The notes: generated by a model not told the origin, from the sequence alone. Counted from the first letter of the stretch, positions 27,458 to 36,710 are shown. The stretch is DNA of 64,000 nucleotides from Shewanella aquimarina (GCF_023349185.1 NZ_JAKIKY010000016.1:36096-100095); one strand, 5' to 3'. Program-made: numbers and translations.

Positions 27458-27934
27458 ATGACTAACAAACCGACAAGAGTGATGGCACTCTACCGCCGCG
27501 TGACCAAATGGCCACTCGGCCATAAAATTTTTTCAGTTATGGTGTCTCGCATGGCGCCCTACTTCGCTACCGTTAAGCCCCTCATCACAGAGCTCAGACC
27601 CAACTACTGCCAGGTGCTGGTACGTAAACGCAAGTCAGTACAAAACCATATCGGCACTGTACACGTGATCGCCATCTGTAATGGCCTGGAGATGGCCATG
27701 GGCACCATGGCCGAGGCCTCGATTCCGTCTCACTTACGCTGGATCCCCAAAGGCATGAGCGTCGACTATACCGCCAAGGCCGGCAGCGATATCCGCTGTA
27801 TCGCCGAAGTAAAGCCTGAGCAGTGGGTCGAAGGCGATATGCTAGTATCTGTTACCGCACTGGATGAAAATGACGTAGTGGTCGTCAAGGGGCACATCAA
27901 GCTGTGGATCTCCCTCAAGCCTGCCAAGGCTTAG
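27458..27934 (+). CDS. DUF4442 family protein (hotdog thioesterase-like)
   Basis: A 158-residue protein of the DUF4442 group, distant relatives of PaaI thioesterases. Visible are the N-terminal helix region ALYRRVTKWPLGHKIFS and the hotdog core with HVIAICNGLEMAMGTMAEASIP. It probably binds or hydrolyses an acyl-thioester; the substrate is unknown. The start is uncertain: I chose the ATG at 27458 (MTNKP), with a poor ribosome site. Alternatives are the GTG at 27413 or the ATG at 27482. Confidence 0.7.
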   Translation: MTNKPTRVMALYRRVTKWPLGHKIFSVMVSRMAPYFATVKPLITELRPNYCQVLVRKRKSVQNHIGTVHVIAICNGLEMAMGTMAEASIPSHLRWIPKGMSVDYTAKAGSDIRCIAEVKPEQWVEGDMLVSVTALDENDVVVVKGHIKLWISLKPAKA

Positions 27935-28075
27935 CCGGTAACAAGCGGCGGTTTTAGGTCGCTTGTTCACACAGGAGAATAATGAAAAATTGCATAATCC
28001 CATGAAAATTTGACATTTTTGGCTGAGTCTCTCATGTTAGAGACTGACTCTAATTTGGCAACAGGGACGCGCCAT

Positions 28076-29539
28076 ATGACACCAACATTGAAGACTCTCT
28101 CGAGCGGCATTCTCCTATTTGGACACCTCGGCCTTGCCGCAACGGTTTTTGCAAACAGTGATACTAGCCCGCAGCCACAAGGCGCGAAGATACTAGATAA
28201 GAAACCCAAGTGTATCGCAACCACCCTAGAGCCCATTACCCTCTCGGTGACCAGCAAGAAGTACCCCAGTGAGACCAAACCACTGGAAAGTGAAGCCTTT
28301 GCGGCAGTATTAGCCCAACTCAAACAAACCGCCACGGAAAAGGGCGCCGAAGCCATACTCCTTACCCAGGTGAGTAACCATATCCTCAGCAAGGTGAAAC
28401 AGAAAAAACTGTCTCAACGCTCCACCCAAGAGATGGTTAAGACTTACCAACTGCGCACTCAACTGGAGGCCGAACTCTACCAGTTATGCGAGGATGACAA
28501 GAGCCTATCCAATGAGTCTGCAGCCTACGACAGCAAAGGCTACGAGATCCGCAAGTCGAATTTTGAATACACCTTCGAGCCGATCATGCCCAAGTCCGCG
28601 GCTAAGATCGCAGCGGCCAAGACACTGCCTCCGGCCATAGTATCGTTAGACAATGGGGTCTATGGCGCAAAACTCGGCATGAGCCCCGAAGAGCTCTACG
28701 AGTTACTGGGACCCGCAAGCATAGAGTTACCGCTTTCGGCACAAGATTTTGCCTGGGGTTACGGCAGACAGCTCTGGTTTGTGTTTACCAACCAACTTCT
28801 CAGTGCCATTTCTACCGACTTCAGCCCAATGAATAATACAGGTCTGAATCTTATCGAATATCGCGACGGATTCGATGGTGCCCCCTGGTTAATTAACGGC
28901 GAGCTAGGCTACCGCGCGCCCCTCTCTCAGGTGCGCCAATCCCTGGGCGCCAACCAAGCAAGACTACAGGGTGACCAGCTCAAACTGAGTGACGGCAATC
29001 GTCGCCTCACACTGAACTTTGACACCTTTCACCAGGGCAGCGAGGCAAGGCCAGAATCCCAGTTAACCGGTTTTAGCCTCTATCAAGACAAGACAAAGCT
29101 GGCGTTACAAGGCAAACAACCCGGCAAGAAAGCCCTCTCGCCGCTGCTTAAACAGCTCACGCCTTCCTATTCCGGCGAGCGGCCTAAACTGCAGCAGCTG
29201 CAGAAAACCTACCCCTCCATGGCTAAGCTAGCTATCTCGAATGATGGTGAGTGGTGGCTGCTGGGCAACCATCTACAACTCAAGTTTGATGGCGACACCT
29301 TACATAGGGTTAGACTGGCTTCAGGCATCTACCCACAAGCAGACGATGCGGATCTCGCCGTGCTATACGATAAGATGGCGGTTCCATCGCAAAAGGATAA
29401 GCTGCTTGCGCAATTTGAACAGGCTAACGATGAATTCGACAGCGTCGATATTTATGAAAAAAACTTTTCTCTGGTGGCGAAGTATGACTCTTATGATGAC
29501 GACGCGACGCTATACGAACTGGAGATCACCTATTTCTAA
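28076..29539 (+). CDS. Secreted protein of unknown function
   Basis: A 487-residue protein with a likely signal peptide (about 1-27, ending AATVFANS). An alanine/lysine-rich region of heavy charge (about 60-125) follows, then a domain starting SLDNGVYGAKLGMSPEELYELLG. No family was recognised. The AKLGMSPEELYELLGPAS segment resembles small periplasmic lipoprotein-like modules with a helix after a GxxLGMS turn, but that is only a similarity of pattern. The frame opens at a TTG at 28010; the ATG at 28076, preceded by AGGGA, gives a proper signal peptide and is preferred. A 7-codon open frame with a strong ribosome site lies upstream (27982-28005). Confidence 0.6.
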   Translation: MTPTLKTLSSGILLFGHLGLAATVFANSDTSPQPQGAKILDKKPKCIATTLEPITLSVTSKKYPSETKPLESEAFAAVLAQLKQTATEKGAEAILLTQVSNHILSKVKQKKLSQRSTQEMVKTYQLRTQLEAELYQLCEDDKSLSNESAAYDSKGYEIRKSNFEYTFEPIMPKSAAKIAAAKTLPPAIVSLDNGVYGAKLGMSPEELYELLGPASIELPLSAQDFAWGYGRQLWFVFTNQLLSAISTDFSPMNNTGLNLIEYRDGFDGAPWLINGELGYRAPLSQVRQSLGANQARLQGDQLKLSDGNRRLTLNFDTFHQGSEARPESQLTGFSLYQDKTKLALQGKQPGKKALSPLLKQLTPSYSGERPKLQQLQKTYPSMAKLAISNDGEWWLLGNHLQLKFDGDTLHRVRLASGIYPQADDADLAVLYDKMAVPSQKDKLLAQFEQANDEFDSVDIYEKNFSLVAKYDSYDDDATLYELEITYF

Positions 29540-29580
29540 GTGATATAAAGCCCACTGCCCAAATTAACGCAAGAGCATCA

Positions 29581-30117
29581 ATGAGACAGAATCGTCCTAA
29601 CAGTCACAGTGCAGCACCTAGGCATAGCGCAAAACCTAGGCAAAGCGTAAGCGGGCCTGGAAAAACAACAGGCCCCAAGGCATCAGGCTCCAAGCGCCCT
29701 CACGGGGGAAAGATCAGACAAAAAGGGACGAGATGGACCCTAGCCGATAAACTACGCCTCCTGCTGATGATGGCACTGTTTATCGGCCTACTACTTGCTA
29801 GTCTGTTGCAACGACTACCAATAGCAGTCTTCATCTATTACGTCGTCATAAGCCTCATCACTTTTACCAGCTACGCCATCGACAAACGCGCCGCCAGGCA
29901 AGACACCTGGCGCATTAAAGAGAGTCGTCTGCATTGGTTATCCCTACTGGGGGGATGGCCGGGCGCCATGCTGGGCCAGCAACACCTGAGGCACAAGTCC
30001 AGCAAGCGGGCTTTTCGTTTGGTGCTCTGGTTGACTGTCATCATCAATCTCAGCCTGTTAGGCGCCGTAATTTCTCCCCAGGGACAGGCCTTGCTGACAC
30101 GGCTCGGGGTTAACTAG
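29581..30117 (+). CDS. DUF1294 membrane protein
   Basis: A 178-residue protein. A basic, disordered N-terminal tail of about 55 residues (Ser/Pro/Lys rich) is followed by three to four membrane helices and the DUF1294 core: TSYAIDKRAARQDTWRIKE and LHWLSLLGGWPGAMLGQ. Function is unknown. In other family members DUF1294 is fused to a cold-shock domain; here the basic tail stands in that place, which may hint at nucleic-acid binding. It follows the secreted protein gene by 41 bases. Confidence 0.82.
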   Translation: MRQNRPNSHSAAPRHSAKPRQSVSGPGKTTGPKASGSKRPHGGKIRQKGTRWTLADKLRLLLMMALFIGLLLASLLQRLPIAVFIYYVVISLITFTSYAIDKRAARQDTWRIKESRLHWLSLLGGWPGAMLGQQHLRHKSSKRAFRLVLWLTVIINLSLLGAVISPQGQALLTRLGVN

Positions 30118-30200
30118 CCTATTGATTCAAATGAGCCCTACGCGTTTACCCAAGAGACGCAATTGGCTATGATGAAGGCCGCACTTTTTCAGGAAAATCA

Positions 30201-30677
30201 ATGATGAGAATGATATTAGCAGTCGTAGTGATCGCCGGCGTGTTGTTTTACTTCTTTACCAACATGAATAACCAGAAGGCGGCTAAGGAAAACATCGCCA
30301 AGGGCGAGGCATTTTTAGCCCAGAACAAGACTCAGGAAGGTGTTATCGAAACCGCCTCGGGGCTCCAGTATAAGGTACTGGCAGAGGGCGACGGCAGCGT
30401 TCATCCCAAGGCCAGCGATACCGTGACGGTGCATTATCATGGCACGCTGATCGACGGCACTGTGTTTGACAGCTCGGTCGAGCGCGGCGAACCCATCGCC
30501 TTCCCACTTAATCGCGTCATCAAGGGCTGGACCGAAGGGGTACAGCTGATGGTCGAAGGCGAAAAGACCCGCTTCTTTATTCCTAGCAGCCTGGCCTATG
30601 GCAATCGCAGCGCAGGTAAGATCCCCGGCGGCTCTGTGCTTGTCTTCGATGTGGAGCTGATCAGTATAGATAAATAA
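30201..30677 (+). CDS. FKBP-type peptidyl-prolyl isomerase, membrane anchored
   Basis: A 158-residue protein. The N-terminal hydrophobic helix (MRMILAVVVIAGVLFYFF) is a signal anchor without a clear cleavage site, so the enzyme is probably held at the periplasmic face. The FKBP domain (about 55-158) has SGLQYKVL, VHYHGTLIDGTVFDSS, FPLNRVIKGWTEGVQLM and IPGGSVLVFDVELI, all typical of FkpA/FklB. It would assist folding of exported proteins. The start is the first of two adjacent ATGs after AGGAAAA. A terminator follows. Confidence 0.9.
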   Translation: MMRMILAVVVIAGVLFYFFTNMNNQKAAKENIAKGEAFLAQNKTQEGVIETASGLQYKVLAEGDGSVHPKASDTVTVHYHGTLIDGTVFDSSVERGEPIAFPLNRVIKGWTEGVQLMVEGEKTRFFIPSSLAYGNRSAGKIPGGSVLVFDVELISIDK

Positions 30678-30697
30678 TGCCTATACGCTGACAGCAT

Positions 30698-30725
30698 AAA
30701 AAAACGCGCCCTAGGGCGCGTTTTT
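30698..30725. terminator. Bidirectional terminator
   Basis: The stem CGCGCC-CTAG-GGCGCG has an A-run of seven before it and five T after it. It follows the FKBP gene. Confidence 0.9.
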
Positions 30726-30731
30726 AGTTTC

Positions 30732-30810
30732 ATACCAATCACAGTAATTTCGTGATCAAAAATAGCGTTTTAACAAGCTAGAATGATCAATTATTTATTA
30801 CGATTGATAT
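30732..30810. repeat. MITE-like repeat element, short copy
   Basis: This is a 79-base relative, in opposite orientation, of the element at 7783-7944. It shows ATACCAATC at the left end, GATTGATAT at the right end, and shared AGCGTTTTAACAAGCTAGAA inside. The middle part is missing relative to the longer copy. It ends on the first base of the inverted stop codon of the M24 peptidase gene, so it directly abuts that gene's 3' end. Confidence 0.72.
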
Positions 30811-32048
30811 CAATATCCGAAGGGATTATCGATAGAGTGAGCAGGCTGGGTAAACCATTTGGGGCCACTCTGGGTCATATAGAAGTGATCCTCGTGGCGC
30901 ACCCCAAACTCGCCCGGCACACACAGCATGGGCTCGTTACTGAAACACATGCCTGGAGCCAGCGGCGTGTGATCATTCAACACCAGATAGGGCCACTCAT
31001 GGATATCCAGCCCTATGCCATGCCCGGTCCTGTGAGGCAGACCCGGCAGCGCATAACCTGGGCCGAAACCCGCCTGTTCGAGTACGTCGCGGGCGGCGCG
31101 ATCCACACTTGAGCATGGCGCGCCCACCTTAGCAGCCTCGAAAGCCGCCAGCTGAGCATCCTGCTCCAGTTGCCATAGCTGACGCTGACGCTCGCTCGGC
31201 GTGCCGTAGACATAGGTGCGGGTAATATCCGAGTTGTAACCATGGAGCTGACAGCCGGTGTCGATCAACACGGTATCGTTCAGCTCCAGCGCCTTAGGCG
31301 ACTTGACCCCATGGGGATAGGCCGAGTCTTCCCCGAAGAGCACGATACAGAAATAGGAGCCCGCGGGAGCGCCCACGGCTTTGTGTGCCTGGTGAATAAA
31401 GCTCTCCACCTCGCCGACTGTGATCCCTTCACGCAGGATACGCGCGGCGGCCTTGTGCGCCTCCAGAGTCATATCCTTAGCACGCTGTAGCAGCGCCAGC
31501 TCAGTCTCAGACTTGATCATACGACAAGCCGCCGTCACCGCCTTACCATTGACAAATTCAAGGGCCGGCGCCAGTTGACGCACACCATCGAAGATGAAAA
31601 ACGCCGCCGACTCATCCATCGCCAGCTTCCCCTGGCTAATGCCTAGCTCACCCAGGCGCTTAACGAAAAGCGCATAGGGACTCTCATCCTCATGCCAGCA
31701 GTTAACCCGCCCCTCGATCACCATGTAATCCTTGAGGGTGTCTAGCTCGAACACGGGAGCGATATATTCAAGCTCACCCTCGGCCGGCAAAATAGCCCCC
31801 ACCATACGCTCGCTGGCGTACCAGCGTGTGCCGGTGAAGTAGTAGAGATTAGTGCCCGCATTAAGATAGATAGCGGCGATCCCCTGCTGACGCATCAGCT
31901 GCTGCGCCTTGTCGATACGCGCCCTGTATTCTTGCGCCGTGATCCCTTCGACCCCTTGGGTCATATCGGACAGCTTAGCCAGCTCCTGCTCAGGGCTCGA
32001 ACCGCCCACGCCCACAGTGGCAAACTCACTCGTGGTATTTACACTCAT
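30810..32048 (-). CDS. M24-family Xaa-Pro peptidase (prolidase/creatinase fold)
   Basis: A 412-residue metallopeptidase. An N-terminal creatinase-like domain (about 25-165) precedes the pita-bread catalytic domain. Metal ligands are visible in VLIDTGCQLHGYNSDITRTY (two aspartates), GHGIGLDIHEWPY (histidine), SNEPMLCVPGEFGVRHEDHF (glutamates). It likely removes residues N-terminal to proline or cleaves dipeptides. AAGGTG stands before the ATG at 32046-32048; a longer frame to 32174 is not supported. It is unrelated in length to the other M24 protein at 34882. The repeat at 30732-30810 abuts its stop. Confidence 0.85.
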   Translation of the reverse strand: MSVNTTSEFATVGVGGSSPEQELAKLSDMTQGVEGITAQEYRARIDKAQQLMRQQGIAAIYLNAGTNLYYFTGTRWYASERMVGAILPAEGELEYIAPVFELDTLKDYMVIEGRVNCWHEDESPYALFVKRLGELGISQGKLAMDESAAFFIFDGVRQLAPALEFVNGKAVTAACRMIKSETELALLQRAKDMTLEAHKAAARILREGITVGEVESFIHQAHKAVGAPAGSYFCIVLFGEDSAYPHGVKSPKALELNDTVLIDTGCQLHGYNSDITRTYVYGTPSERQRQLWQLEQDAQLAAFEAAKVGAPCSSVDRAARDVLEQAGFGPGYALPGLPHRTGHGIGLDIHEWPYLVLNDHTPLAPGMCFSNEPMLCVPGEFGVRHEDHFYMTQSGPKWFTQPAHSIDNPFGY

Positions 32049-32387
32049 AGTTAACACCTTTGACGGCAGTCGCGGGGCATCCCAGCAACCACCATGGAAA
32101 AGAAGAATGACAGGCAGCCTTTTTAGCATAATGTATACAAAAAAGCAGTAGCTAGCAGAAAGAAAAATCTTCAAGATGCACCAAAACTCGGCAATCAGCT
32201 TGGCGTGAAAACCCTTAGTCTGAAAGAGAGTCTTTAGCCTGAAAGAGAGCCCTTAGCGTTGTAGGAAGCCAAAGGGCCCTTAGCATGTAAACAAACCTGG
32301 CACTATCGAGCTAAGCGTTCGCTCTCGATAAAGCCTGTTATCACAGAGTGCAGGATAAAGGCCTAACTGGCTTATAAGCCCAAACAC
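32049..32387. other. Intergenic region with short tandem repeats
   Basis: This 339-base region lies between the ROK gene end and the M24 peptidase start. It contains three 19-base imperfect tandem units (32213-32269). A further CCCTTAGCATG copy of the unit start follows near 32277-32287. No reading frame was supported. Confidence 0.6.
32213..32269. repeat. Three imperfect 19-base tandem units
   Basis: The units begin CCTTAGTCTGAAAGAGAGT, CTTTAGCCTGAAAGAGAGC and CCTTAGCGTTGTAGGAAGC. The first two differ at three positions; the third diverges more. They lie downstream of the ROK gene and upstream of the M24 gene. Confidence 0.7.
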
Positions 32388-33176
32388 TTACTCGCCGTAC
32401 TGAGCATGCTTAGCCAGCAGTACCTTGAGGCCGCGACACACCAGAGTCTCCATATCGTCGACCCGGGCGATATTCACATCACCGAGCGGCGAGGTTAAGG
32501 CCAGTTGTTTCAGAGACTCGACACAGCCCTTGTAATAGTCGGGTTGGTTCATCATGGGGCCCGCAAGCCAGATTCGATTTGGATTTAGCAGGTTGATGGT
32601 CCAGGCAATCCCCATTCCCAGGTAGCTGCCGGCTCGATAAAGCTCCTGCGGACTCTTGAGGCCGCGTATCCTAATCGACTCGCCACTGGCCAGCTGCTCC
32701 AGGCTGTACTCCCCCCCTTCGGTCATCACCCGGCAATGACCGAGCTCACCGGCGACGCCACCGGCACCGAGAAAAGGCTCGCCCTTGATGGCGATCGCCA
32801 TACCTATGCCGGCGCCGCTCATCAAGAGCAGCTCGCAGGCGTTTTTGGTCTCGCATACCGCCAGCATGCCGGCATCGATATCATTATGGAGCAGACTAAA
32901 ACGTGCCCGCGTCTTGAGCTGTGCCAGCGACAGGCCGTTGAGCTTAGGCGCCGCCTTACAGGCGATGAGTGTGTCTTGCTTCACCAACCCGGGCACCGCT
33001 ACCCCGAGGGCATAGTCACTCAGGTCGTAGTCGGCTTCGATATCGGCGATATGGCCATTGAGATCGTCCAGGGTAAAGTGCTCACCCGTCGCTATCTTGT
33101 ATTGCTCGGTGCGCCCCTGAGTCTCAATTTCGAACAGGGCGGTCGTCGCGCCAATATCTATGGTCAGGGATTGCAT
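32388..33176 (-). CDS. ROK-family protein (sugar kinase-like) without zinc motif
   Basis: A 262-residue ASKHA protein. The N-terminal phosphate-binding loop region is LTIDIGATTALFEIE. The ROK signature runs MSGAGIGMAIAIKGEPFLG and GGVAGELGHCRVM. Classical ROK kinases follow this with a four-cysteine zinc motif; here the text continues TEGGEYSLEQLASG, so the zinc site is absent and the segment shortened. GGAG lies 6 bases before the ATG at 33176, giving MQSLTIDIG; the upstream ATG at 33203 lacks such a site. Kinase activity and substrate are uncertain. The MFS gene upstream at 33337-34533 could supply a sugar. Confidence 0.75.
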   Translation of the reverse strand: MQSLTIDIGATTALFEIETQGRTEQYKIATGEHFTLDDLNGHIADIEADYDLSDYALGVAVPGLVKQDTLIACKAAPKLNGLSLAQLKTRARFSLLHNDIDAGMLAVCETKNACELLLMSGAGIGMAIAIKGEPFLGAGGVAGELGHCRVMTEGGEYSLEQLASGESIRIRGLKSPQELYRAGSYLGMGIAWTINLLNPNRIWLAGPMMNQPDYYKGCVESLKQLALTSPLGDVNIARVDDMETLVCRGLKVLLAKHAQYGE

Positions 33177-33336
33177 ATCGAGCTCCGTAGCCGCCTCGCT
33201 CATTGCAGCAAGACGCTTCTCGATGCCATGAGTAGAGAGAGTTGTGTATCGCTAAATTTTATCACAAAAAGCATCGGCTGATACTATATAAAATGCGACT
33301 AACACTTTGCTTTGATTGAATTTCCACCAAAGGCCA

Positions 33337-34533
33337 TCAGGTTTCATCCACTTTCTGTTGGCCTGCCAGCTTCAGCGGCACCCTGCCCCAGGCCATCAAC
33401 AGCAGATGTATCGCCAACAGAGGGATACAGGTGAGCAACATCACCTCCCAGCCTAACCAGTGCAATACCCAGCCGGCGCTCAAGGAGGCTATCGCCTGGG
33501 AGCCGAAGACGAAGGCATCGTTAAAGGCCTGAACCTTAAAGCGTTCTTCGCTGTGATAGTGACGAGGCAACAAGACGGTGCCGGCGACAAACAACAGGTT
33601 CCAGCCGATCCCCAAGAGCACCAGAGCCGTCCAGTAGTTAAGCAACTCGCGCCCGAGCAAGGCCACCGTGATGGTCACGCCATAGGCCGCCAGCCCCACC
33701 AGCATCATGCGGCTGGTGCCAAACTTGGCCACCAGGTATCCACTAAACAACGAGGGAAAATACATGGCGATGATGTGGCTCTGGATCACCCACTTGGTAT
33801 CGGCCAGGGAATAGTGCTCCATATGATGCATGTGCAGCGGTGTCGCCGTCATGATGAAACTCATCATGCCATAGCCTATGGTGGCGGCGCCGATGGCGGT
33901 CCAGATAGCGGGCTGCAGCAAGATGTTGCCAAGGGGACGTACGCCTTGATGCGAGATTACATGAGCGGGTCTGTCCTGATCATTATCCTGATAGAAACAG
34001 AGCACCAGTCCCGCCATCAGGCAGACACAGATCAGAAACAGGAAGGCGCCCACGTGGGGCGTAGCGAACAGGTTCTCACCCATCACCGCAAGCTCAGGCC
34101 CCACGATGGCGGCCACCAATCCACCGACCAAGACCCGTGACGCCGCCTTGGCGCTATCGAGCGCGTCAACCGACTCCATCGCGGCAAAGCGGTATTGCTG
34201 CACTATCGCCCCGGCGGCCCCAAGCAGTAGCCCACTGAGGCAGAAAGGCACAAAAAGCTTTGCCTGGGTCGCAAAGGCCGCCAGAGCGCCGGCACAGACC
34301 CCCAGGCCCGTCCCCAGCAGAAAGATCTTCTTACGGCCGAAGCGGCGCATCAAACGGCTGACCGGCACTACTGAGACAGCCACCCCAATCACCATGATGG
34401 CTATCGGCAGGGTTGCCAGGGCGGGTGTTGGCGCCAGTTCCGCGCCAATCAGGCCACCGAGCAACATCATCATGGGGGTCGCACTCATGGCAAAGGCCTG
34501 GGCCAGGGTTAACACCCATACATTTCTAGGCAT
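33337..34533 (-). CDS. MFS transporter
   Basis: A polytopic inner-membrane protein of about 398 residues with roughly twelve hydrophobic segments. The loop between segments 2 and 3 carries the major-facilitator signature RLMRRFGRKKIFLLG. Charged central loop CFYQDNDQDRPAHV separates the two halves. Substrate cannot be told. The start is uncertain: the ATG at 34531-34533 (MPRNVWV) has no clear ribosome site, and GTG or TTG codons further up (34545, 34566) are possible. It lies upstream of the ROK gene on the same strand, with a 160-base gap. Confidence 0.8.
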   Translation of the reverse strand: MPRNVWVLTLAQAFAMSATPMMMLLGGLIGAELAPTPALATLPIAIMVIGVAVSVVPVSRLMRRFGRKKIFLLGTGLGVCAGALAAFATQAKLFVPFCLSGLLLGAAGAIVQQYRFAAMESVDALDSAKAASRVLVGGLVAAIVGPELAVMGENLFATPHVGAFLFLICVCLMAGLVLCFYQDNDQDRPAHVISHQGVRPLGNILLQPAIWTAIGAATIGYGMMSFIMTATPLHMHHMEHYSLADTKWVIQSHIIAMYFPSLFSGYLVAKFGTSRMMLVGLAAYGVTITVALLGRELLNYWTALVLLGIGWNLLFVAGTVLLPRHYHSEERFKVQAFNDAFVFGSQAIASLSAGWVLHWLGWEVMLLTCIPLLAIHLLLMAWGRVPLKLAGQQKVDET

Positions 34534-34881
34534 AAAATTAATCACAAATGTTTTACTTACGAGCAAAATACTGACTCATGACGAAATTTACCAGCCTTGA
34601 ACGCCGTTATTGGGGATTTCATCCCTCCCCTTCGCCGCTATCTGATTCAATCGCCTCAATAAATCCTCTCCCTCTGACTCACATCCCCTCAAAGGCTGGT
34701 CAGACTTTACGGCGTCGCCCCTGGGCTTTTTCGCGCTTCCCTTCCAACTCCCTCCCTGAGCTGCGATAATCGGCGACAACTCGGCCATATCTCAATCTGT
34801 AGAGACAGAGCCAAGCCTATTCGCTTAACCCCAGAAGGCCACGATTAGATGGCCCCGCAAGTGGGTACTAAAGGAGACTTC
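34534..34881. other. Intergenic region between divergent MFS and aminopeptidase genes
   Basis: This 348-base stretch is rich in pyrimidine on the plus strand. It contains only short frames without ribosome sites. It must contain the promoters of both divergent genes, but I could not pick convincing promoter hexamers. Confidence 0.45.
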
Positions 34882-36669
34882 ATGACATCTGTAACCGCAC
34901 AACGTCTACACGCCGTAAGAAGCGACATGCTCAGCCAAACACTCGATGCCTTCATCGTCCCGCGGGCCGACGAATATCTGGGCGAATATGTCCCCGAGCG
35001 TAATGAAAGACTCCACTGGCTCACAGGTTTTACCGGTTCGGCGGGCATGGCCATAGTGCTCAAACAGCGCGCCGCCATCTTCGTCGATGGTCGCTACACA
35101 GTCCAGGTTAAGCAGCAGGTAGACAATAGCCTGTTCGATTATCAGAGCCTACACGATACCCCACAGATCCCCTGGCTTATCGCCGAGCTAGGTGAAGGCA
35201 CCCGCATCGGCTATGACCCACGCCTGCATCCCCTGAGCTGGCAGCAGCAGGCCGAGGCTCAGTGCCAGCGCGCCGGCATCGAGCTGGTTGCCGTCCAAGA
35301 AAACCCTATCGATCGCCACTGGCAAGAGAGACCGGCCGCATCCAGCGCCCCTATTAGCCTGTTTAGCGAGCAGAGCGCCGGCGTCAGCAGCGCAGTGAAA
35401 CGTGAGGAGATAGGAAAGGCCGTGGCCGCAGCGGGTGCCGATGTGGCACTGATCAGCGCACTGGACTCCTTCTGCTGGTTACTGAATATTCGCGGCAACG
35501 ACGTGCCGCGCCTGCCCGTGGTGCTAGGTACCGCCCTGCTGCATAAAAATGGTGAGATGACACTCTTTACCGATCTGACCAAGCTGCCTGAGGGAATTCA
35601 GGCTCATGTGGGTGACGGCGTCAGCTTCAAGGCCGAGTCTGAACTCGAAGGCGTATTGTCTCAGCTCGATGGCGTCAAGTTGCTGGCCGACCCTGACAGC
35701 GCAAATGCCTGGATGCAGTTAACGGCCCAACAGGCTGGTGCAAGGCTTATCGCCGGTCAAGATCCGGTTGCCCTGCCCAAGGCACAGAAAAACCCGGCTG
35801 AGCTTGCCGGGCTCAGCGCTTGCCATGTTCGTGACGGCGTTGCCGTGAGCCGTTTCCTCGCCTGGCTCGACGCTGAAGTGGCGGCAAATCGTCTCTATGA
35901 CGAAGGCACCCTGGCCGATAAACTGGAGAGCTTCCGCCTGGAAGATCCTCAGTATCGCGAGCCAAGCTTCGATACCATCTCGGCCACTGGCGCCAACGCG
36001 GCCATGTGTCACTACAACCACAACAATGGCACTCCCGCCATGATGACCATGGACAGCATCTACCTGGTGGACTCGGGCGCCCAGTATCTGGATGGCACCA
36101 CAGACGTCACCCGCACCATCGCCATCGGCGAGGTCACCGACGAGCAACGTAAGATGGTCACCCTGGTACTCAAGGGGCATATCGCCCTTGATCAGGCCAA
36201 ATTCCCTAAAGGCACCACGGGTCAGCAGCTCGATGGCTTCGCCCGTCAATATCTGTGGCAACATGGCTTCGATTACGACCATGGTACGGGCCATGGCGTG
36301 GGCCACTTTCTCAGCGTACACGAGGGACCGCAGCGGATCGCCAAAAACAGCAATGGCGTCGCCTTGCTGCCGGGCATGGTGGTGTCGAACGAGCCAGGCT
36401 ACTACCGGGCCGACGCCTTCGGTATCCGCATCGAAAACCTTGTCGCTGTGCAGGCCTGTGAAGCGCTGGCCGGCGCCGAGCGTGAGATCTATGAGTTTCA
36501 TGCCATCACCCTGATCCCCATCGACACCCGCCTGGTCGATAAACAGCTGCTTACGGACGCCGAGGTCAACTGGCTCAACGCCTACCATCAAAGAGTCAGG
36601 GAGACCCTGAGCCCGCTGATGCAGGGCGCTGAGCTAGACTGGCTGCTCAAGGCGACTGAGGCCATCTAA
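34882..36669 (+). CDS. Aminopeptidase P family M24 metallopeptidase (large form)
   Basis: A 595-residue enzyme of the eukaryote-like long aminopeptidase P type. Two creatinase-like N-terminal domains (about 5-135 and 160-300, start DAFIVPRADEYLGEYVPERNE) are followed by a catalytic domain. Metal ligands occur in YLVDSGAQYLDGTTDVTRT (aspartates), GTGHGVGHFLSVHEGPQ (histidine) and SNEPGYYRADAFGIRIEN (glutamates). A C-terminal extension ending DWLLKATEAI is typical of this form. It removes N-terminal residues preceding proline. AAGGAG is 5 bases before the ATG at 34882. Confidence 0.92.
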   Translation: MTSVTAQRLHAVRSDMLSQTLDAFIVPRADEYLGEYVPERNERLHWLTGFTGSAGMAIVLKQRAAIFVDGRYTVQVKQQVDNSLFDYQSLHDTPQIPWLIAELGEGTRIGYDPRLHPLSWQQQAEAQCQRAGIELVAVQENPIDRHWQERPAASSAPISLFSEQSAGVSSAVKREEIGKAVAAAGADVALISALDSFCWLLNIRGNDVPRLPVVLGTALLHKNGEMTLFTDLTKLPEGIQAHVGDGVSFKAESELEGVLSQLDGVKLLADPDSANAWMQLTAQQAGARLIAGQDPVALPKAQKNPAELAGLSACHVRDGVAVSRFLAWLDAEVAANRLYDEGTLADKLESFRLEDPQYREPSFDTISATGANAAMCHYNHNNGTPAMMTMDSIYLVDSGAQYLDGTTDVTRTIAIGEVTDEQRKMVTLVLKGHIALDQAKFPKGTTGQQLDGFARQYLWQHGFDYDHGTGHGVGHFLSVHEGPQRIAKNSNGVALLPGMVVSNEPGYYRADAFGIRIENLVAVQACEALAGAEREIYEFHAITLIPIDTRLVDKQLLTDAEVNWLNAYHQRVRETLSPLMQGAELDWLLKATEAI

Positions 36670-36710
36670 CCCTTAAAAAGCCATAAAAAGAAGCATAAAA
36701 AAACCATTAG

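Noticed and set aside
34578..34769. Short plus-strand frame upstream of aminopeptidase P
   Set aside because: No ribosome site, Pro/Ser-rich composition typical of pyrimidine-rich non-coding DNA.
35719..36591. Long minus-strand frame opposite the aminopeptidase P gene
   Set aside because: Antisense shadow caused by GC-rich third positions; no recognisable protein.
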